Shown in pieces: positions 1 through 12,167 of a DNA stretch of 64,000 nt. The DNA is from Cymbidium sinense. Lineage: Eukaryota > Streptophyta > Magnoliopsida > Asparagales > Orchidaceae. Made by a program: the position numbers and the translations under genes. The stretch spans positions 106,271,121 to 106,335,120 of the forward strand of contig CM038222.1 of assembly GCA_021442155.1 (NCBI GenBank), given 5' to 3'. How positions within the stretch are numbered: the stretch's first letter is position 1; each line of letters begins with the position of its first letter. The notes under the pieces were generated by a model. That model saw only the letters and a program-made list of their open reading frames with translations. It did not search any database and was not told the DNA's origin.

Positions 1-755
1 GCATTTATAGTCCAACATGATCAAAGAGATGTAGATAGAACCATATCACACATACATTACTTATGTTGTTACAAGTCATGGGCTTCACTACATACTGAAG
101 CTCCTACCACATTTTACCCTAGATCAACAAATGATTGAATAATGGTTAATAGCATAATTATTTCAATTACAAATATGTTAATTTTTTTCTTATTCTAATT
201 TTTTATCTTCTTTATAGCGTGAATTTATCTTGAATGCTAAGAAGCTATTTCAACTTATGTTTGGTCGTGTGGATGATAACATACAACAATAATACATAAA
301 TTAATTTATGGTACTGTGTAGTGATTTGAGACGTAGAATGCACATTATAGATGCTCGATTTCCATGGATGATGAAGCACCACAACCATCTACTTAGATAG
401 ATCTGGGGTAATTGACTTTTCTGATCAAGTTTACAGACCCATCTAGTATGAAAAGTATTTCATAAGTATCAGTTGATATGACAGGTACTTCACATGTTCC
501 GTTGGCATGTAGGCATGATAGGTACATCGTATATGACTTATTGGCCACCAGTAGAAGGATTGTTTCCTCCTCAGTAGCAGATTATGGTTACATCTTCACA
601 GTATGGGATCCCTTCTTGTAGTTTTCCATAATTCTGGGTAGGACTAGGAGTCATCCCATCTGGTTGACCATACATAGGAGTATACAAAATGCCTTCTCCT
701 TTACCACCACAGTAATCACAGTATAATACAGTGTCAGACTAGGAAGAAGAAGAGT
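1..755 (+). pseudogene. Plant mobile domain (PMD) pseudogene, copy A (5' end cut by window)
   Basis: The first 150 bases translate in pieces to the end of a plant mobile domain (QRDVDR, SHIHYL, a YKSWASL segment, then APTTFYPRS). This matches copy B near 4,440 almost base for base up to about position 405. The intron present in copy B is also here (about 155-222), followed by a second exon with NAKKLFQL-like sequence. From about 575 a further stretch reads as a proline-, glycine- and tyrosine-rich tail ending before an acidic EEEE run, interrupted by several stops. PMD proteins are known both as host MAIN-like factors and inside transposons. The decay and duplication favour a transposon origin. 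The gene is dead: there are stops in every exon and no start in the window. Family assignment is by motif memory only. Confidence 0.6.
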
Positions 756-1439
756 GCTTAGCATTGAAATATGTAAAAAAACTAGTACTGTTAAGCATTA
801 ATGAAATAGCGCCTTGGCATCATAGTCGTACAGCCTAGGCGTGATGCTATCAGGTTGATTAACGAAAGTCATCTAACAATGCCTCGATCTGTCCCTCAAG
901 CGCCACGGTGCTGGAGTAATTTCACAATTTTTTTTAAAACACCTAGAACATTGAACTTAAAAATCATAAGTCTTGGTCATGGCTGTAACTAACCCCATCA
1001 CTACACCTTAAGCATCGAGGTACTGGACGCTCGGATAGAATGACATAAATAATGGTCTTAAGAGCGCCGCATATTAAGTGATGAGGCGCTAACCTCTTGG
1101 ATATAAGGGATGAAATAATTATTGTAACAAAGCCACATATTAAGCATCGAGGCATTGAACTCTCAGGTTTTTAGCTTATATTGTGTAGGCTAAGAGCACC
1201 TAAGCGCTACATTCACAGCACCGAGGCACAGCCTCTCTGATGTCATTTTAAGTTAATTTTTTTTTTACTTTAATTGTGGAGCTTTCAAATTATAAATAGA
1301 AGAACACATACAAAACAATACATAAATATGTAAAAAAAATCAAAATATTTATTAAAATTAAAAAATAATTACATAAGCTATATAAAAAAAGAGAGGAAGA
1401 AAATACAAAATAAAAAATAGTGGTGGTGGGGGACTTCCA
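756..1439. other. Non-coding stretch with repeated GCGCC/GGTGCT words
   Basis: No coding sequence is supported. Short related words recur roughly every 100 bases, such as AAGCGCCACGGTGCTGG (near 899), AGAGCGCCGC (near 1,060), GATGAGGCGCT (near 1,080) and CACCGAGGCAC (near 1,220). They are locally GC-rich in an AT-rich background. Similar words return at 2,690-3,160 and inside the copia LTR at 12,520-12,870, so this may be decayed LTR sequence. Confidence 0.35.
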
Positions 1440-2545
1440 CTTCTTCTTCTTCTTCCTCCTCCAGATGCTCACATAAGGTTGATAATGAGGCGTTGTAGGA
1501 AAAGAAGCCTAACCCGGACTTGCACAAAAGCCAAAGTTTTCAAACATGTGAACAAGTGTGGCATTAAGTTAGCAATGTTTGAAAATTGTTATTGCTGCTG
1601 ACCCATATGATGGTCAAATTTTCTCTACAATTCCCGAAGCTTTTTTCTTAAATCCAAGACTAGTCATCCAATTTTTTAGAGTAGCTCATTTATGGTCTTG
1701 GAGGATTTAGGCCTGGATTGAGGGGCGCGTGAGCTTTCCCTCACCTCAATCCTATAGCCAAATCCCTCAATGACTCTTTTAGTCAGGGGAGCCTTTTATA
1801 TAAAGACTTCCTCATCAAAATATCCTAATGCTCCTGCCACAATGCATAAAGCATAAATAAGATAAGGATAACCAAACCCTACTATAGTACTATCCTTAAG
1901 CATATTACAGATAAAGTTATAAATAATCCCCTCTACATTCATAATAAAACCCTTTTGAATTAAAAAATTCAAAATGGATCTATCCCTAGTTACCTCACGA
2001 ATACTTCCAGTGGGCATTAGCTTAGCAAAAATGAAATATTAGCAAGCATTAGCCTCAGTACTGAGGCCGGCGGTAGGAAAATTAATAATTTTCTTCTCTC
2101 GCCTTTTCCACTAGACATTAGAATTTCTAATAGTGGGGAAATTAAGGATTTCATCAAAGTCGGGATGATCATTATAATAAAATGTATTGATCATAATATA
2201 CATTTGGTAAACCATAATATGCATTAATAGTAGTAGTGCCAAAACTTACTAGTTCTCTCCGAATGAAAACTTGACTATTCTGGTGCTCCTTCATGTTGAT
2301 AAAAAAAACTCCTGAACTATAGAGATGACACTAGATTTGTTATTGTAGGTCAGCTTCTCCCAACTTCGCTTGTTATTGATACTCTCCTTGCACCCACCCG
2401 GATTGAAGAAACTCCTCTCCGGGATGAGATGCTTGTGTATGAGGGTGTGGTGGTAACCCTCTTGAACTTCTAAACTAACAAATATGTTAGTGTTACTAAC
2501 AACTACCCTATTCTTGCCCTTTTTGAGAAATTTTACCAGCATAAT
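1440..2545 (-). pseudogene. Putative plant transposon protein (PF20167-like) pseudogene
   Basis: Read on the minus strand, the segment gives in order: a lysine-rich start with a LIPERSFF block; a KRSWEKL motif followed by VQEFFLS; the segment VFIRRELVSFGTTTINAYYG with LPN; a frameshift; then MPTGSIREVTRDRSILNFLI leading into an IIYNFICNMLKD helix and a GFGYPYLIYALCIVAG segment. This order (W..F, a strand ending in GLP, then the LP..LI.ALC..AG block) is the signature of the putative plant transposon protein family found next to plant retroelements. A short coiled segment (RKKLRELQRKFDHH) and a polar tail follow near 1,480-1,640. Stops and at least one frameshift break it. The protein's biochemical role is unknown to me. 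The original start could be near 2,542, where an ATG opens the longest segment. Confidence 0.6.
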
Positions 2546-2585
2546 GGCTTTTTTAAAGAAAAAAATGCAAGTTGGGAGAGAGAAT

Positions 2586-2587
<2 letters not shown>

Positions 2588-2622
<35 letters not shown>
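2588..2622. repeat. (GA)n microsatellite
   Basis: About 17 uninterrupted GA units sit just upstream of the transposon-protein pseudogene start on its coding strand. Confidence 0.95.
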
Positions 2623-2625
<3 letters not shown>

Positions 2626-4243
2626 TGAGAATACAGAATAAAAAAAATGTGTAGCTCAAAGGGTCTATTTATAAATTTGGCCTATTGTCAAGGCACAAAC
2701 CTCTTAGATTCTAGAACAGAGTTCAAGCACTGTGACGTTCACATTTAGTGCCACAGTGCTAGTTACTTTGCAGGTCAAAAGAGCAATTCATTACCATTAA
2801 TTTTGAAACTAAAATGCCTTCCATGCATTAATTCGACATTATGGAACTGTGTTGACACTCTGGTACAACGCCACAATGCTGATCAAAAAGCTTATCTAAA
2901 GTGCCTATCCATTTGCCAACCTTTTCTGAATAGACATTTGACTAGCATCGTGGGGCCAAATAATTAGTGCTGATGCTCTGGTCAGTCGGTCAACTTTAAT
3001 AAATTAGAATAAATAAAGTCTAATTTTTAATGCAAATGGAGCTCTATGTATATCACCAAAGTGCTAATCCTTTGTTCTTAAGACACAAATACCTACCCGA
3101 TGATAGCTACAGTGTTACCCATGATAGTGCGACGATGCTATATGTTCAACCCTGCGATGCTATCTTAAAATAAAATAATTTGAATTTTTCAGATCGGCCC
3201 TAGCACAATAACAAATGCCTAAGTTTACTCTATGAAGATGCTTTGCAGGTTATATTCCTGGTTGGGTCTTATAACTAGGTTTGGGTCAACAAAACTTAAT
3301 TATTCCCCGATGATGGCTACGTTAATTATAAAATTCATTTGAAGAGGATATCTTTACATTAGATGAAATTCATCGTAACATAAAGTAAACAATCATCAAC
3401 CCATCCAACATTATTTGTTAAGGAAGATAAGCTAAGAAAATTTTTGCTCACAAAAGAGCCAATATCAAATTAAATATATAACTATGTTCATACTCAAATA
3501 ATCTCATACCGGTAAGTACGTGGTCAGTGTCCTGTATTTGTATGGTTTTATTGTCAAACGATACTACATGAAATGCAGATATGACCAAAACCCTCTGATC
3601 GGGTGGCTTGGTTTCCATATAGCTCCACTATATTTCCGTCACAAAAATAGCCCATATGTTTCTTAAATGGCGTTACTTCTTGAGCTATAAATTATGAAAT
3701 ATATTTAATAGAAAAAAAAATTCGGTTAGCTAAGGTAGACTTAAATTTATCACCTCAGATAAATATCACTCAAAGTCTATAAGAACACTTTGGATGATGC
3801 AACCCATGGCTGCTCACAAGCATTCTTCAGTCAAAAAACTAGTTCCTCTAATTAAGTAGACTAGGGACCACCACAGCCTAGGATGATGGAACCGAGAGAT
3901 CTTGATCAGGCGTGTCATAATCTCTCCCAAAATACACTTTAAGCTAGATGACAATCATTTATGTCATATTACCCACTACTAGATACCAATTCATATCATA
4001 TAAGATATGTTTATTTTTCAACCTTAGTCGAGAGTTCTCTCTTACTGTGGTAACAAGGGTAATTAACTATGAATGCTTTTGTTTATAGAAAATGGAACTT
4101 AGATCTAATAAACCCTAACGTGATGTTGGATAAATCTGGTTGAATATATATATCAATCTTCCTCATGAAAAAAATATACTCCTACCTATCTTAATAAAGC
4201 TAGCAGAGAGCATACTCAAAAGTGTTTTTTTTAGTGATCACTC
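2623..4243. other. Non-coding spacer between the two PMD copies
   Basis: No coding sequence is supported. The part at 2,690-3,160 carries short words related to those at 800-1,250, for example AGTGCCACAGTGCTAG, ACGCCACAATGCTG and GCGACGATGCTA, at roughly 100-150 base spacing. The remainder (3,160-4,240) is AT-rich and I recognise nothing in it. Confidence 0.4.
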
Positions 4244-4860
4244 ATGTGCCACTTATTAGCTAGCATCACGTGGAATGACATCTACCATATTGTGTCATGC
4301 GCTAGCTTAGTGAGATTCAACAAATCAATATCGAATCGATGTAGACTAATTTTCTGCGTGTTGATGGGAGGGGGAAGCCAAATGTTGATTGGGTGGACTA
4401 CTATAGTATATATAATGAGTTGTGGAAAAATAGATGTGCATTTATGGTCCAACAAGATCAAAGAGATGTAGATAGAGCCATATCACACATACATTACTTA
4501 TGTTGGTACAAGTCATGGGCTTCACTGTATCTATTACAAGCTCCCGCTGAAGCTCCTACCACATATTATCCTAGATCAGTAAATGATCAAATAATGGTTA
4601 GTAACATAATTATTTCCAATTACAAATATGTTAATTTTATTTCTCATTCTAAATTTTTATCTTCTTTATAGCTTAAATTTATCTTGAATGCTGAGAAGCT
4701 ATTTCAACTTATATTTGGTCGTGTGGATGATAACATACAACAATAATATATAAATCAGTTTGAGGTACTGTGTAGTGATTTGAGACGTAGAGTGCACATT
4801 ATAGATGATCGATTTGCATGAAATGAGAGGGATGATGAAGCACCACAACCATCTACATAA
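4244..4860 (+). pseudogene. Plant mobile domain (PMD) pseudogene, copy B with one intron
   Basis: Two frames cover a PMD C-terminal half. The segment WNDIYHIVSCASLVRF is followed, after a frameshift and a stop near 4,350, by RVDGRGKPNVDW and DYYSIYNELWKNRC, then SHIHYLCWYKSWASLYLL and a proline-rich end. The pattern (serine/cysteine-rich strand, G-R-x-P-N-V-D-W, an aromatic helix with W..R, then YL.WY) is what I associate with PMD (PF10536), including 'phosphatase 7 long form homolog' proteins. A 75-bp intron fits at 4,597-4,671, with GT after ATAATG and a pyrimidine-rich ...TTTATAG acceptor. Exon 2 runs FILNAEKLFQLIFGRVDD and soon meets stops. Homology to copy A (positions 1 to about 405) begins near 4,438 and ends near 4,857. 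It is non-functional as it stands. Confidence 0.65.
4597..4671 (+). other. Predicted intron of PMD copy B
   Basis: The segment begins GTTAGTAAC and ends TTCTTTATAG, is AT-rich, and separates two reading frames that both match copy A. Copy A carries the equivalent segment at about 155-222. Confidence 0.5.
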
Positions 4861-5364
4861 TGCTATGATGTTTATCTTTTATTTTTATTTGTGTACTACA
4901 TGTTATTTTGAATTATCATTAGAGTTATTATACCATATCATTGCAATTCTCACATTTTATAATACCTCTGTTGTATATTCTTCTAGTAAATACAGATGCT
5001 ATTCTTATTTTATTTTTGGCAAATACATTAATTCTCTAAAAAAATAGTATAAAAAAGTATTCAAACTACTTTAATATATAAATTAAATTAATGCCATTTC
5101 TACTTAGGTTAACTACTTATAATTAACTTTGAAATACTATAATTCATATTGAAATAAATATTTTACTTTTTTCCATTAACAAAAATCATGTAAGTTATTT
5201 TTAAAACTGATTGAACCAAAATTTTTTTGTTAATATATTATTGTTTTTTAAATAGATAATACAAATTAAACTATATATAATTTTTTTTTGAAATGAATCT
5301 ACCGAAAATATCATCTTTTAATATCAATGATTTTTCTTCAAATGCTAAATAATTCATACAATAA

Positions 5365-5416
<52 letters not shown>

Positions 5417-5719
5417 TAAATAATTATATATTTTATTTTTTAACTACTCAAATTATTAAAAAATATTTACTGAATTTGAATAAATATTTAATCAAATACT
5501 GAAATTAAGAAAAAACAAAAAAGCTGAAATCGCCTTTTAAGACAGATTTTTTTCCACCATGGAGATTTTGCCTAAGTGGCAAACCAAATCCCCATGATGA
5601 TTTTGTCTTAATTGTTTTATGAGGGATTTACATACATAACACTTAATCCTATAATATTTACATATCTAACACCTAATACTTAAATATTATTTTTCTAACA
5701 CCTCAAATACTCAAATGCA
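4861..5719. other. AT-rich non-coding DNA
   Basis: No gene is supported. It contains an (AT)n tract at 5,371-5,414. At 5,622-5,718 there are stretches resembling the repeated ATTTACATACATA...CTAACACC unit found inside the adjacent foldback element, although they lie outside its target duplication. Confidence 0.5.
5371..5414. repeat. (AT)n microsatellite
   Basis: About 22 uninterrupted AT units. Confidence 0.95.
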
Positions 5720-5728
5720 TCAAATATA

Positions 5729-7198
5729 GGCAAAATTTTTAAACTAAGTATATTTTAAACTTTAATTAGCGAAATAGGCTTAACAAAAAAAATTTTTAAA
5801 ATAGGCACAGTCGCCCGTTTAACGTGTCAGCGCAGTCGCCCGTTGTCTAAAATATTTTTTTTTTTTAAAAAAAAGAGGAATTTACATACATATCACACAA
5901 TTCTTATGTATTTATATATCTAACATCATAGTTAGCTCATAAAATATTTTTTTTTTGCCAAAAATATTTTTTTTTAAAAAAAGGAGAATTTACATACATA
6001 TCACACAATTCTTATTTATTTACATATCTAACATCATCTCGTAAAATATATTTTTTATTTAAAAAAAGGGAATTTACATACATATCACATAATTCTTATG
6101 TATTTACATATCTAACATCTAAAGATATTTACTTATCTAATATTTTTTTATGCTTAAAAATACGTATTTCATTTTTAAAAAGTGAATAAAGTTTAGGTGT
6201 TAGATATATAAATACATAAGAATTGTGTGGTATTTATATAAATCTCCTAAAAAAAATACAAATTTTATAATTTTGCTGAGAGACCTCAACTTTAATTTAT
6301 TATTTTTTAATTAATATCTAAATTTTATATTTAAAATATATTTATTTTTATATACTTAAAAAGATAATTTTTATTAAAATTTAATGATCTTTTTTATATT
6401 TAACAGAGAACTTCATTCTTTTAATTTTATACATAAAATTTTAATTTTGTATTTTTATATATTTAAATTTAAAATTTCATATTTACATAAATATTATAAA
6501 TTTTTTTAATTTTATATAAAAGATTATTAAATTTTAATAAAATTTATCTTTTATGTATATAAAAATAAATATATTTTAAATATAAAATTTAGATATTTAT
6601 TAAAAAAAGATAAATTAAAGTTGAGGTATAAAATTTGTAATTGTTTGAGGAGATTTATATAAATATCACACAATTCTTATGCATTTATATATCTAACACA
6701 TAAACTTCAATTTATATATATATAATATTCTAATCTTCAATATCACATCAAAAATATCACTTTATTTACTTTTTAAAAATGAAATGCATCTTTTTAAGCA
6801 TAAAAAAATATTAGATAAGTAAATATCTAATTTTAGATGTTAGATATATAAATACATAAGAATTATGTGATATGTATGTAAATTCCCTTTTTTTAAATAA
6901 AAAAAATATTTTACGCTTTAGATATGTAAATAAATAAGAATTTTGTGATATGTATCTAAATTCTCCTTTTTAAAAAAAAATATTTTCGGCCAAAAAAAAT
7001 ATTTTGTGTATGTAAATACATAAGAATTGTGTGATATGTATGTAAATTCCTCTTTTTTTAAAAAAAAAAAAATATTTTAGACTAGTCGGTTGTGCACAGT
7101 CAGCAGCGGCAGTGGCCTGTGCCTATTTTGATTGTTTTTTTTTTTTAGCTTATTTTGCTAATTAAGATTTAGAAAGTGCTTAATTTAAAAATTTTGCC
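5729..7198. mobile_element. Foldback element, Mutator-type (MULE-MITE), 1.47 kb
   Basis: The whole segment is one imperfect palindrome centred near 6,460. The left end GGCAAAATTTTTAAAC pairs with the right end TTTAAAAATTTTGCC. Inner blocks also pair, for example 6,371-6,390 with 6,521-6,540, leaving a loop of roughly 130 bases. The flanks TCAAATATA (5,720-5,728) and CCAAATATA (7,199-7,207) form a 9-bp target duplication with one mismatch. A 9-bp duplication with very long terminal inverted repeats is characteristic of Mutator-like elements, so I infer a non-autonomous MULE. Each arm contains three direct and one inverted copy of a 50-60-bp word (ATTTACATACATATCACAC ... TTATGTATTTA ... CTAACA). 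There is no coding capacity. Transposase would have to come in trans. Confidence 0.8.
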
Positions 7199-7207
7199 CC
7201 AAATATA

Positions 7208-9049
7208 CCACTCTCTTGTTATATCTACTAACCCCGTCGTCTCCACTATGTCTTCCATCCCGCAAACAGTCACAAGGCACCACAGAACAACCACATCATC
7301 GCATGAGCAGCTCTTTGTTGTAAGAAAACCATCTTCTTCGTCCTGCAAGCGCAATAATATAATTAATTACACTTCATTTTTATGCTCACATTTTGACTGT
7401 GCCTAACTCTTTGGTTTCAGTATATAAAGAGATGAAATTATCCTTATGAGAAAGAGCTATACATCTCGATAAATGAGTAGATTGTTATAGGTGCTGAGTT
7501 CACCATTCAACATTCAACGTATTGTGGCTTATCAACTAACAGTGTTATTTTAGATCACATGATTAAATCGCTGCTGAGAGAGGTACCTTTCATTGCTTAT
7601 TTTCGACGTTGAAAACTAGCCACCATTTACGAGACTTTCTCCTTTTATTTGTATTCAAGATAAGCTAAGCTGTGATAATGCCAAAATAGATAGAGTAGTG
7701 TTGTCTGCATAATTAACTAAGTAGAGATGATTCTATAATAAGTTGAGCATAGAATGTCCAAGTTGATATCCCATACTACGCCGTGTAAGAATACCATGTC
7801 CTGGAAAATAGATATACTTAACATTCATCAAATAATATCTTCGTTAAGAATTCACCGAGTAATATCCAAGAATATGATGAATGTCTCATAACTTTTTATC
7901 AATGTCAAACTCTTATCATTCCGTACTTCTTTAGAGAAGTGCCTTACATTGGCCTTATCTTTTACCAGAGTTTTTATCTTCATGAAAATAACTAATCAAT
8001 CTCACTAACTAGGATGGATTCTCTCTACTCAATTTGTATCTTGTGACAAGAGGGGAGGTCCGAGTTTGAGACAATACTTTATGCTTTCAAGTACTTAGGA
8101 TTTTCACATGATACTTGACTTATGTGATCATAATTCCTAAATGTTTTAATGTCATAATGAATAGATAAATTCTAGAGTTTTCAAGTCGTCAAGTTATCGA
8201 GTAAGCTAGTTATTAGATTTAATCATCATTTAGAATGGTCCTCACCTTTCAGCAAATTTTGTTATCATGAGTAAATATCTTTGGAGTCACTCATAGAAGA
8301 GACTTCTAATCCTCTAAATGATGATTTTATTCACAAGAAATTTGAAGATATAGATAAGTATAGTCTTGAAATGATAAATTTTATCCATAATAAATTTCAT
8401 AAAATCAATTAATAAGAAAAATGAATGGCACAGGCATTATTTACTTAAATTTTTTTATATCTTTCATTCTCCTCTAGAATGAAATTCACGCTCAACAATA
8501 AAAACTTGATCTTAAATATATAGAGAGTAATATCATAACTTTTTAACTTGATCTTAAGTCGAGATCACTCTGATCTCAAACTTATATTAATCTACCTTAG
8601 GCTTAACTAAGCGGGTATTAGTTGTAACAAAGAAGGCTTTTCTAATATCGATCTAATTTGCCAAATAAGTGCCAAATCACTTACTACTTAGTTTCACTAT
8701 GGAGTTCCATGGGTTCATGCCGAATTTTACAGCTTTCACTCACTTGATTTTGCATGCATCCATGAATGCCAGGCCTCGTTGGCTTCGATATACATTGGAA
8801 TCAGCTGAAGTAAATTCCGAAGGCTGCTCTTACTAAAAAGTACTCATCCAGAAGTCTCATATCAAGCTGAACTCAAACAGCTGCGACGTTGAGGATAGTT
8901 TGATCTGTCAAAATGGTTGTGATATTCAAAACAAGAAATAAAACTTGCAAGCCTTCTCTGTGCAAATTACTATGACAGTAAACATAGTTTGAATTTTGGA
9001 TAGCTGAAACCAGTATTCAAATTGTATGGTTTTTGAGTATGGATTTTAT
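7208..9049. other. Unassigned AT-rich DNA
   Basis: Six-frame reading shows only short accidental frames. I recognise no protein motif, structural RNA, terminal repeat or tandem structure. It may be old transposon debris. Confidence 0.4.
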
Positions 9050-9407
9050 TGTTGATATATCTCTCTGAAATTTTATATCAAGTATGGATTTTAAGTTAAA
9101 ATATGTATTCAATCAAATTTAATGACTCAATGAGATGAGCTCAATAATCTTAGAATGAACCGGAATCGGGAAATGAAATCAATCAGCTCTACGTATAAAA
9201 CTTGAGTCATTGACTCGATGACTAAATGACTTCCTGACATGCTTATAATTAGTCGAGCGGCTCAATGAGGGCAATGACCTAAGATCACAAAATCAACATC
9301 GTTTAGATGGTCAAATCACTATTTATGATCAAATGAATCAATACGGACCGTCCGATGGAGTGTTTTGAGATTTTGGCTACAATAACCAAAATGCCCTCTC
9401 AAAATCC

Positions 9408-9415
9408 TATAAATA
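9408..9415 (+). promoter_or_regulatory. TATA box of the copia-like LTR
   Basis: TATAAATA lies in a CCTATAAATAGGG context, with a purine-rich leader about 30 bases downstream. It is a good match to the plant TATA consensus and the likely U3 promoter of the surrounding LTR. Confidence 0.5.
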
Positions 9416-9821
9416 GGGTTATATTCTTGTCATGAATTAGGAGGAAAGGAGCTAGAAATGAACTTGGAAGAAAGCTGGGAGAGAGCTAGAAGTTTGAAGT
9501 TATCAAATCACCATTATCGTTCAAATCTTATTGTCCGACGTAGAACCAACAATTGTTATAGCCAACTATGTCGCATACTTTGATTTTGAAATTTCATTAT
9601 CAAGATTTCATCTGATCTTGTAATTATCTGGGTAGACTTAAACTCATCTCAAAATTGATATATAGTGAAGCATTTTTTCTGGGCTAGGCCCCATGATTTT
9701 TTCCCCCTCTTTTCTGGGGTTTTTTCACGTAAAAATTTTGAAGTTTCTTATTTTCTTTTCAACTATATGTTTTGCATCTTTGGATTTTAGAGCAGAGGTG
9801 AAGTTTTATTCTACCCTGTTT

Positions 9822-9824
<3 letters not shown>

Positions 9825-9866
<42 letters not shown>
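9825..9866. repeat. (AT)n microsatellite
   Basis: About 21 uninterrupted AT units. Confidence 0.95.
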
Positions 9867-9868
<2 letters not shown>

Positions 9869-9880
9869 CATGATTTTGTA

Positions 9881-12167
9881 ATTATGAAATCATATATTAA
9901 TTTAAATATTTTTTAAAGATAAATAGAAGAAAATTTCTATGAGAGTAAAGGGTTCATAAGAAATAAATTAGTCATGAGGTACAAATTTGATATGGGGGCC
10001 AAGTTCTCTAAGCTTGTTTTTATTGATAATTTCATTGCTCTTGGAAATCTTTAAATATAAAATATTATTTATAAATTGTGAACCCCTAGATGTATTAGTA
10101 GAAATCTTTAAATATAAAATATTATTTATTTAATATAATTACATCAATTATCAATACAATGCTCTTGGAAATCACAAAGTAAATTAACATAGCAATAGCT
10201 TTCCTGAGGAATTATGCTCATAGAATTTTTTGCAAATATTTAGAAGTCCCTGATAGAACTTTTCTTATGATAAATTCTTTAGAGATGCCACAACCTCTCG
10301 ACTAGTCACCTCAAAATGAAATGCAGTTGAGTTATCACAGTATTCTTTGAACTCTTTTTAACATCATTCAAAAAATTGCTTGAAAAATTTTAAATTCATG
10401 CACAAATTCAATTTTATGTGAAAAAAATGATCTTTGTACTCATTCCGAAAGGGGTTTCAACGCAAAGAAGAACTACAAAATGAAATTATGAAGAAGTATA
10501 TTTCTCAGAAAGAATACCTTACCCAAGACCATGGGAACCTTTTTTTTTTTTTATCTCTAACTTCTCAATGGTCCTCATGATACTCTAGGAGGGCATAGTT
10601 CATCCTTATTTCTCGCACAACATCTCATCACTCTACAATCACCACCCACCGAAGCCCTCATCTCCAACAAAGAATAGTTTGTGAGCAACATGTTGTTCAG
10701 CAATTATATGCAAGATGTCAAGATGTCGACATCCATCAATTGATCTAGAAAGAGGCACCCCTCCCCCACCGCCATGAAATTCTTGAGTTTTAAGTATTCA
10801 GCTTTCACTTTGTTCATCTCGATCGTCTTTGCACAAAGATCTTTGAACTACAAAATTTAACATCTTTCATTGAATGATTAAACTTAGTTCAAAAACTATA
10901 TTTCAGACCATATCAATTGGTTGGCTTGGAAGGTTTCTATTGACCCCACAATGATGAGAGCCGGCAGAACGTTTACATCAATCTACAAACTCCTGCCTGA
11001 GCCAACTCTCGTGTGCTGTTGTGCTGGTGATGCTCATGTGTTGTTTTTTTTCTCCGTCACGAGGTAATTTTATTAAAATTGCCATCAAAGCCATAGAGCT
11101 GTCTATCCAGCTAAAGTGTCATCATCTCACAGCTTTATCCTAGCTGCAGACAATCACAGAATTACTCAACTAATGCCATATACATAATGTTTACTTCGAA
11201 AGGAAATTTTCAATTTTTATTTGAAACGTTACGAAAAAAATTCTGTAAGGAGCTCCATAAAGAATATGATAATGAACATCTCCTGCTCTCCATCCAAATG
11301 GATTTGAAATATATGAATCTTAAATAAAAATTAAAATCATTTTTTCTTAATATTATTAAAAATTGCAAAGCAATATTTAAATTTTTTTTTAAGATAAATG
11401 CATAAAAATATTTTCAATTAATGACTGTAATTGCATAAAAAAATGTAATGATGATTTTGAATATAAATTTAAATAATTTGAGGTTACAAATATGCGTTTA
11501 TGATAATATTTAATATAAATTATATGTTTAAGTAATTAAATATACTAGTAAATTTACAGTTTAAAAAAAAGGTTTTATATATTTGGTATATTTAAAGAAT
11601 GATTGAATCATTATATAAATATGACATTCGGTAGAAATGCAGATGTAATTTTTTTATGTTATAAATCAAGATTAATGACTTTAGTATTAATTTTTAATAT
11701 TATATATAAAATAGTTGGTCTAAAACTAAAATTGAAAAAAAAAAAAGTTTTCTTTAAAAAACAAGAGATAACTCGTTTCAAGAATTTTATTCAGTTATCC
11801 CAATGTTCCACGAGGAGCATTTTCAATTATTGAGTATACATTGTATATAATATAAGTAATTAATATATATATAATAATTCGAATCATCCGAACTCCGTGT
11901 GCAATAATATCTCCGTATGATGATCTTTGAACAATTTGAATTAATCTAAATATTCAATGCTCTTTCGCATTGACAGTTTGTTCTATCGGCATAAAATTTA
12001 TTCTTCTAAGCATATAATAAATTTTGTTTTGACATTTTATATCTCACAATAATAATGTATTTTATTAGATTTAAATCAAGTTTTTCAAATATATTTAAAA
12101 AGTTTCATTAGATCATTTAAGAAATCATATATATATTTTTAATTTTGAGTGTTTATGTCAAAATAAA
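9881..12167. other. Unassigned AT-rich DNA, possible decayed gene remnant at 10,560-11,060
   Basis: Most of this stretch is AT-rich and shows nothing recognisable. On the minus strand around 11,010 a short STRELAQAGV word appears, and near 10,680-10,800 a FLDQLMDVDIL word. Both faintly recall the DUF247 family of plant proteins, where 'ATEL.EAGV' precedes a membrane-proximal helical part. The frames between them are broken and the match is too short to claim a gene. Confidence 0.2.

Larger units (their letters stand above)
9050..9880 (+). mobile_element. Isolated copia-like LTR (boundaries approximate)
   Basis: The segment has the layout of a Ty1/copia LTR on the plus strand. There is a TATA box in CCTATAAATAGGG at 9,406-9,418 and a purine-rich transcribed leader (GGAGGAAAGGAGCTAG). 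Then come a TGTAATTATC stretch near 9,620 and the characteristic downstream block: GGGCTAGGCCCCATGATTTT near 9,681, a TCTGGGGTTTTTT run and TTCACGTAAAAATTTTG. I know that block, a variant of 'CCGTGGTTTTTCCC...TTTTCCACGTAAATCT', from the U5 part of plant copia LTRs. A possible TG start lies near 9,050. The end is blurred by the (AT)n tract. No coding region follows, so this is a solo or remnant LTR. Confidence 0.5.

Noticed and set aside
1290..1472. 60-codon hydrophobic minus-strand frame as a separate small membrane protein
   Set aside because: It appears to continue the decayed tail of the transposon-protein pseudogene into poly-T/poly-A rich DNA. There is no independent support.
10560..11060. 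DUF247-like gene on the minus strand
   Set aside because: Two short words resemble the family but the frames between them are broken and the similarity is too short. Mentioned only as a possible remnant.
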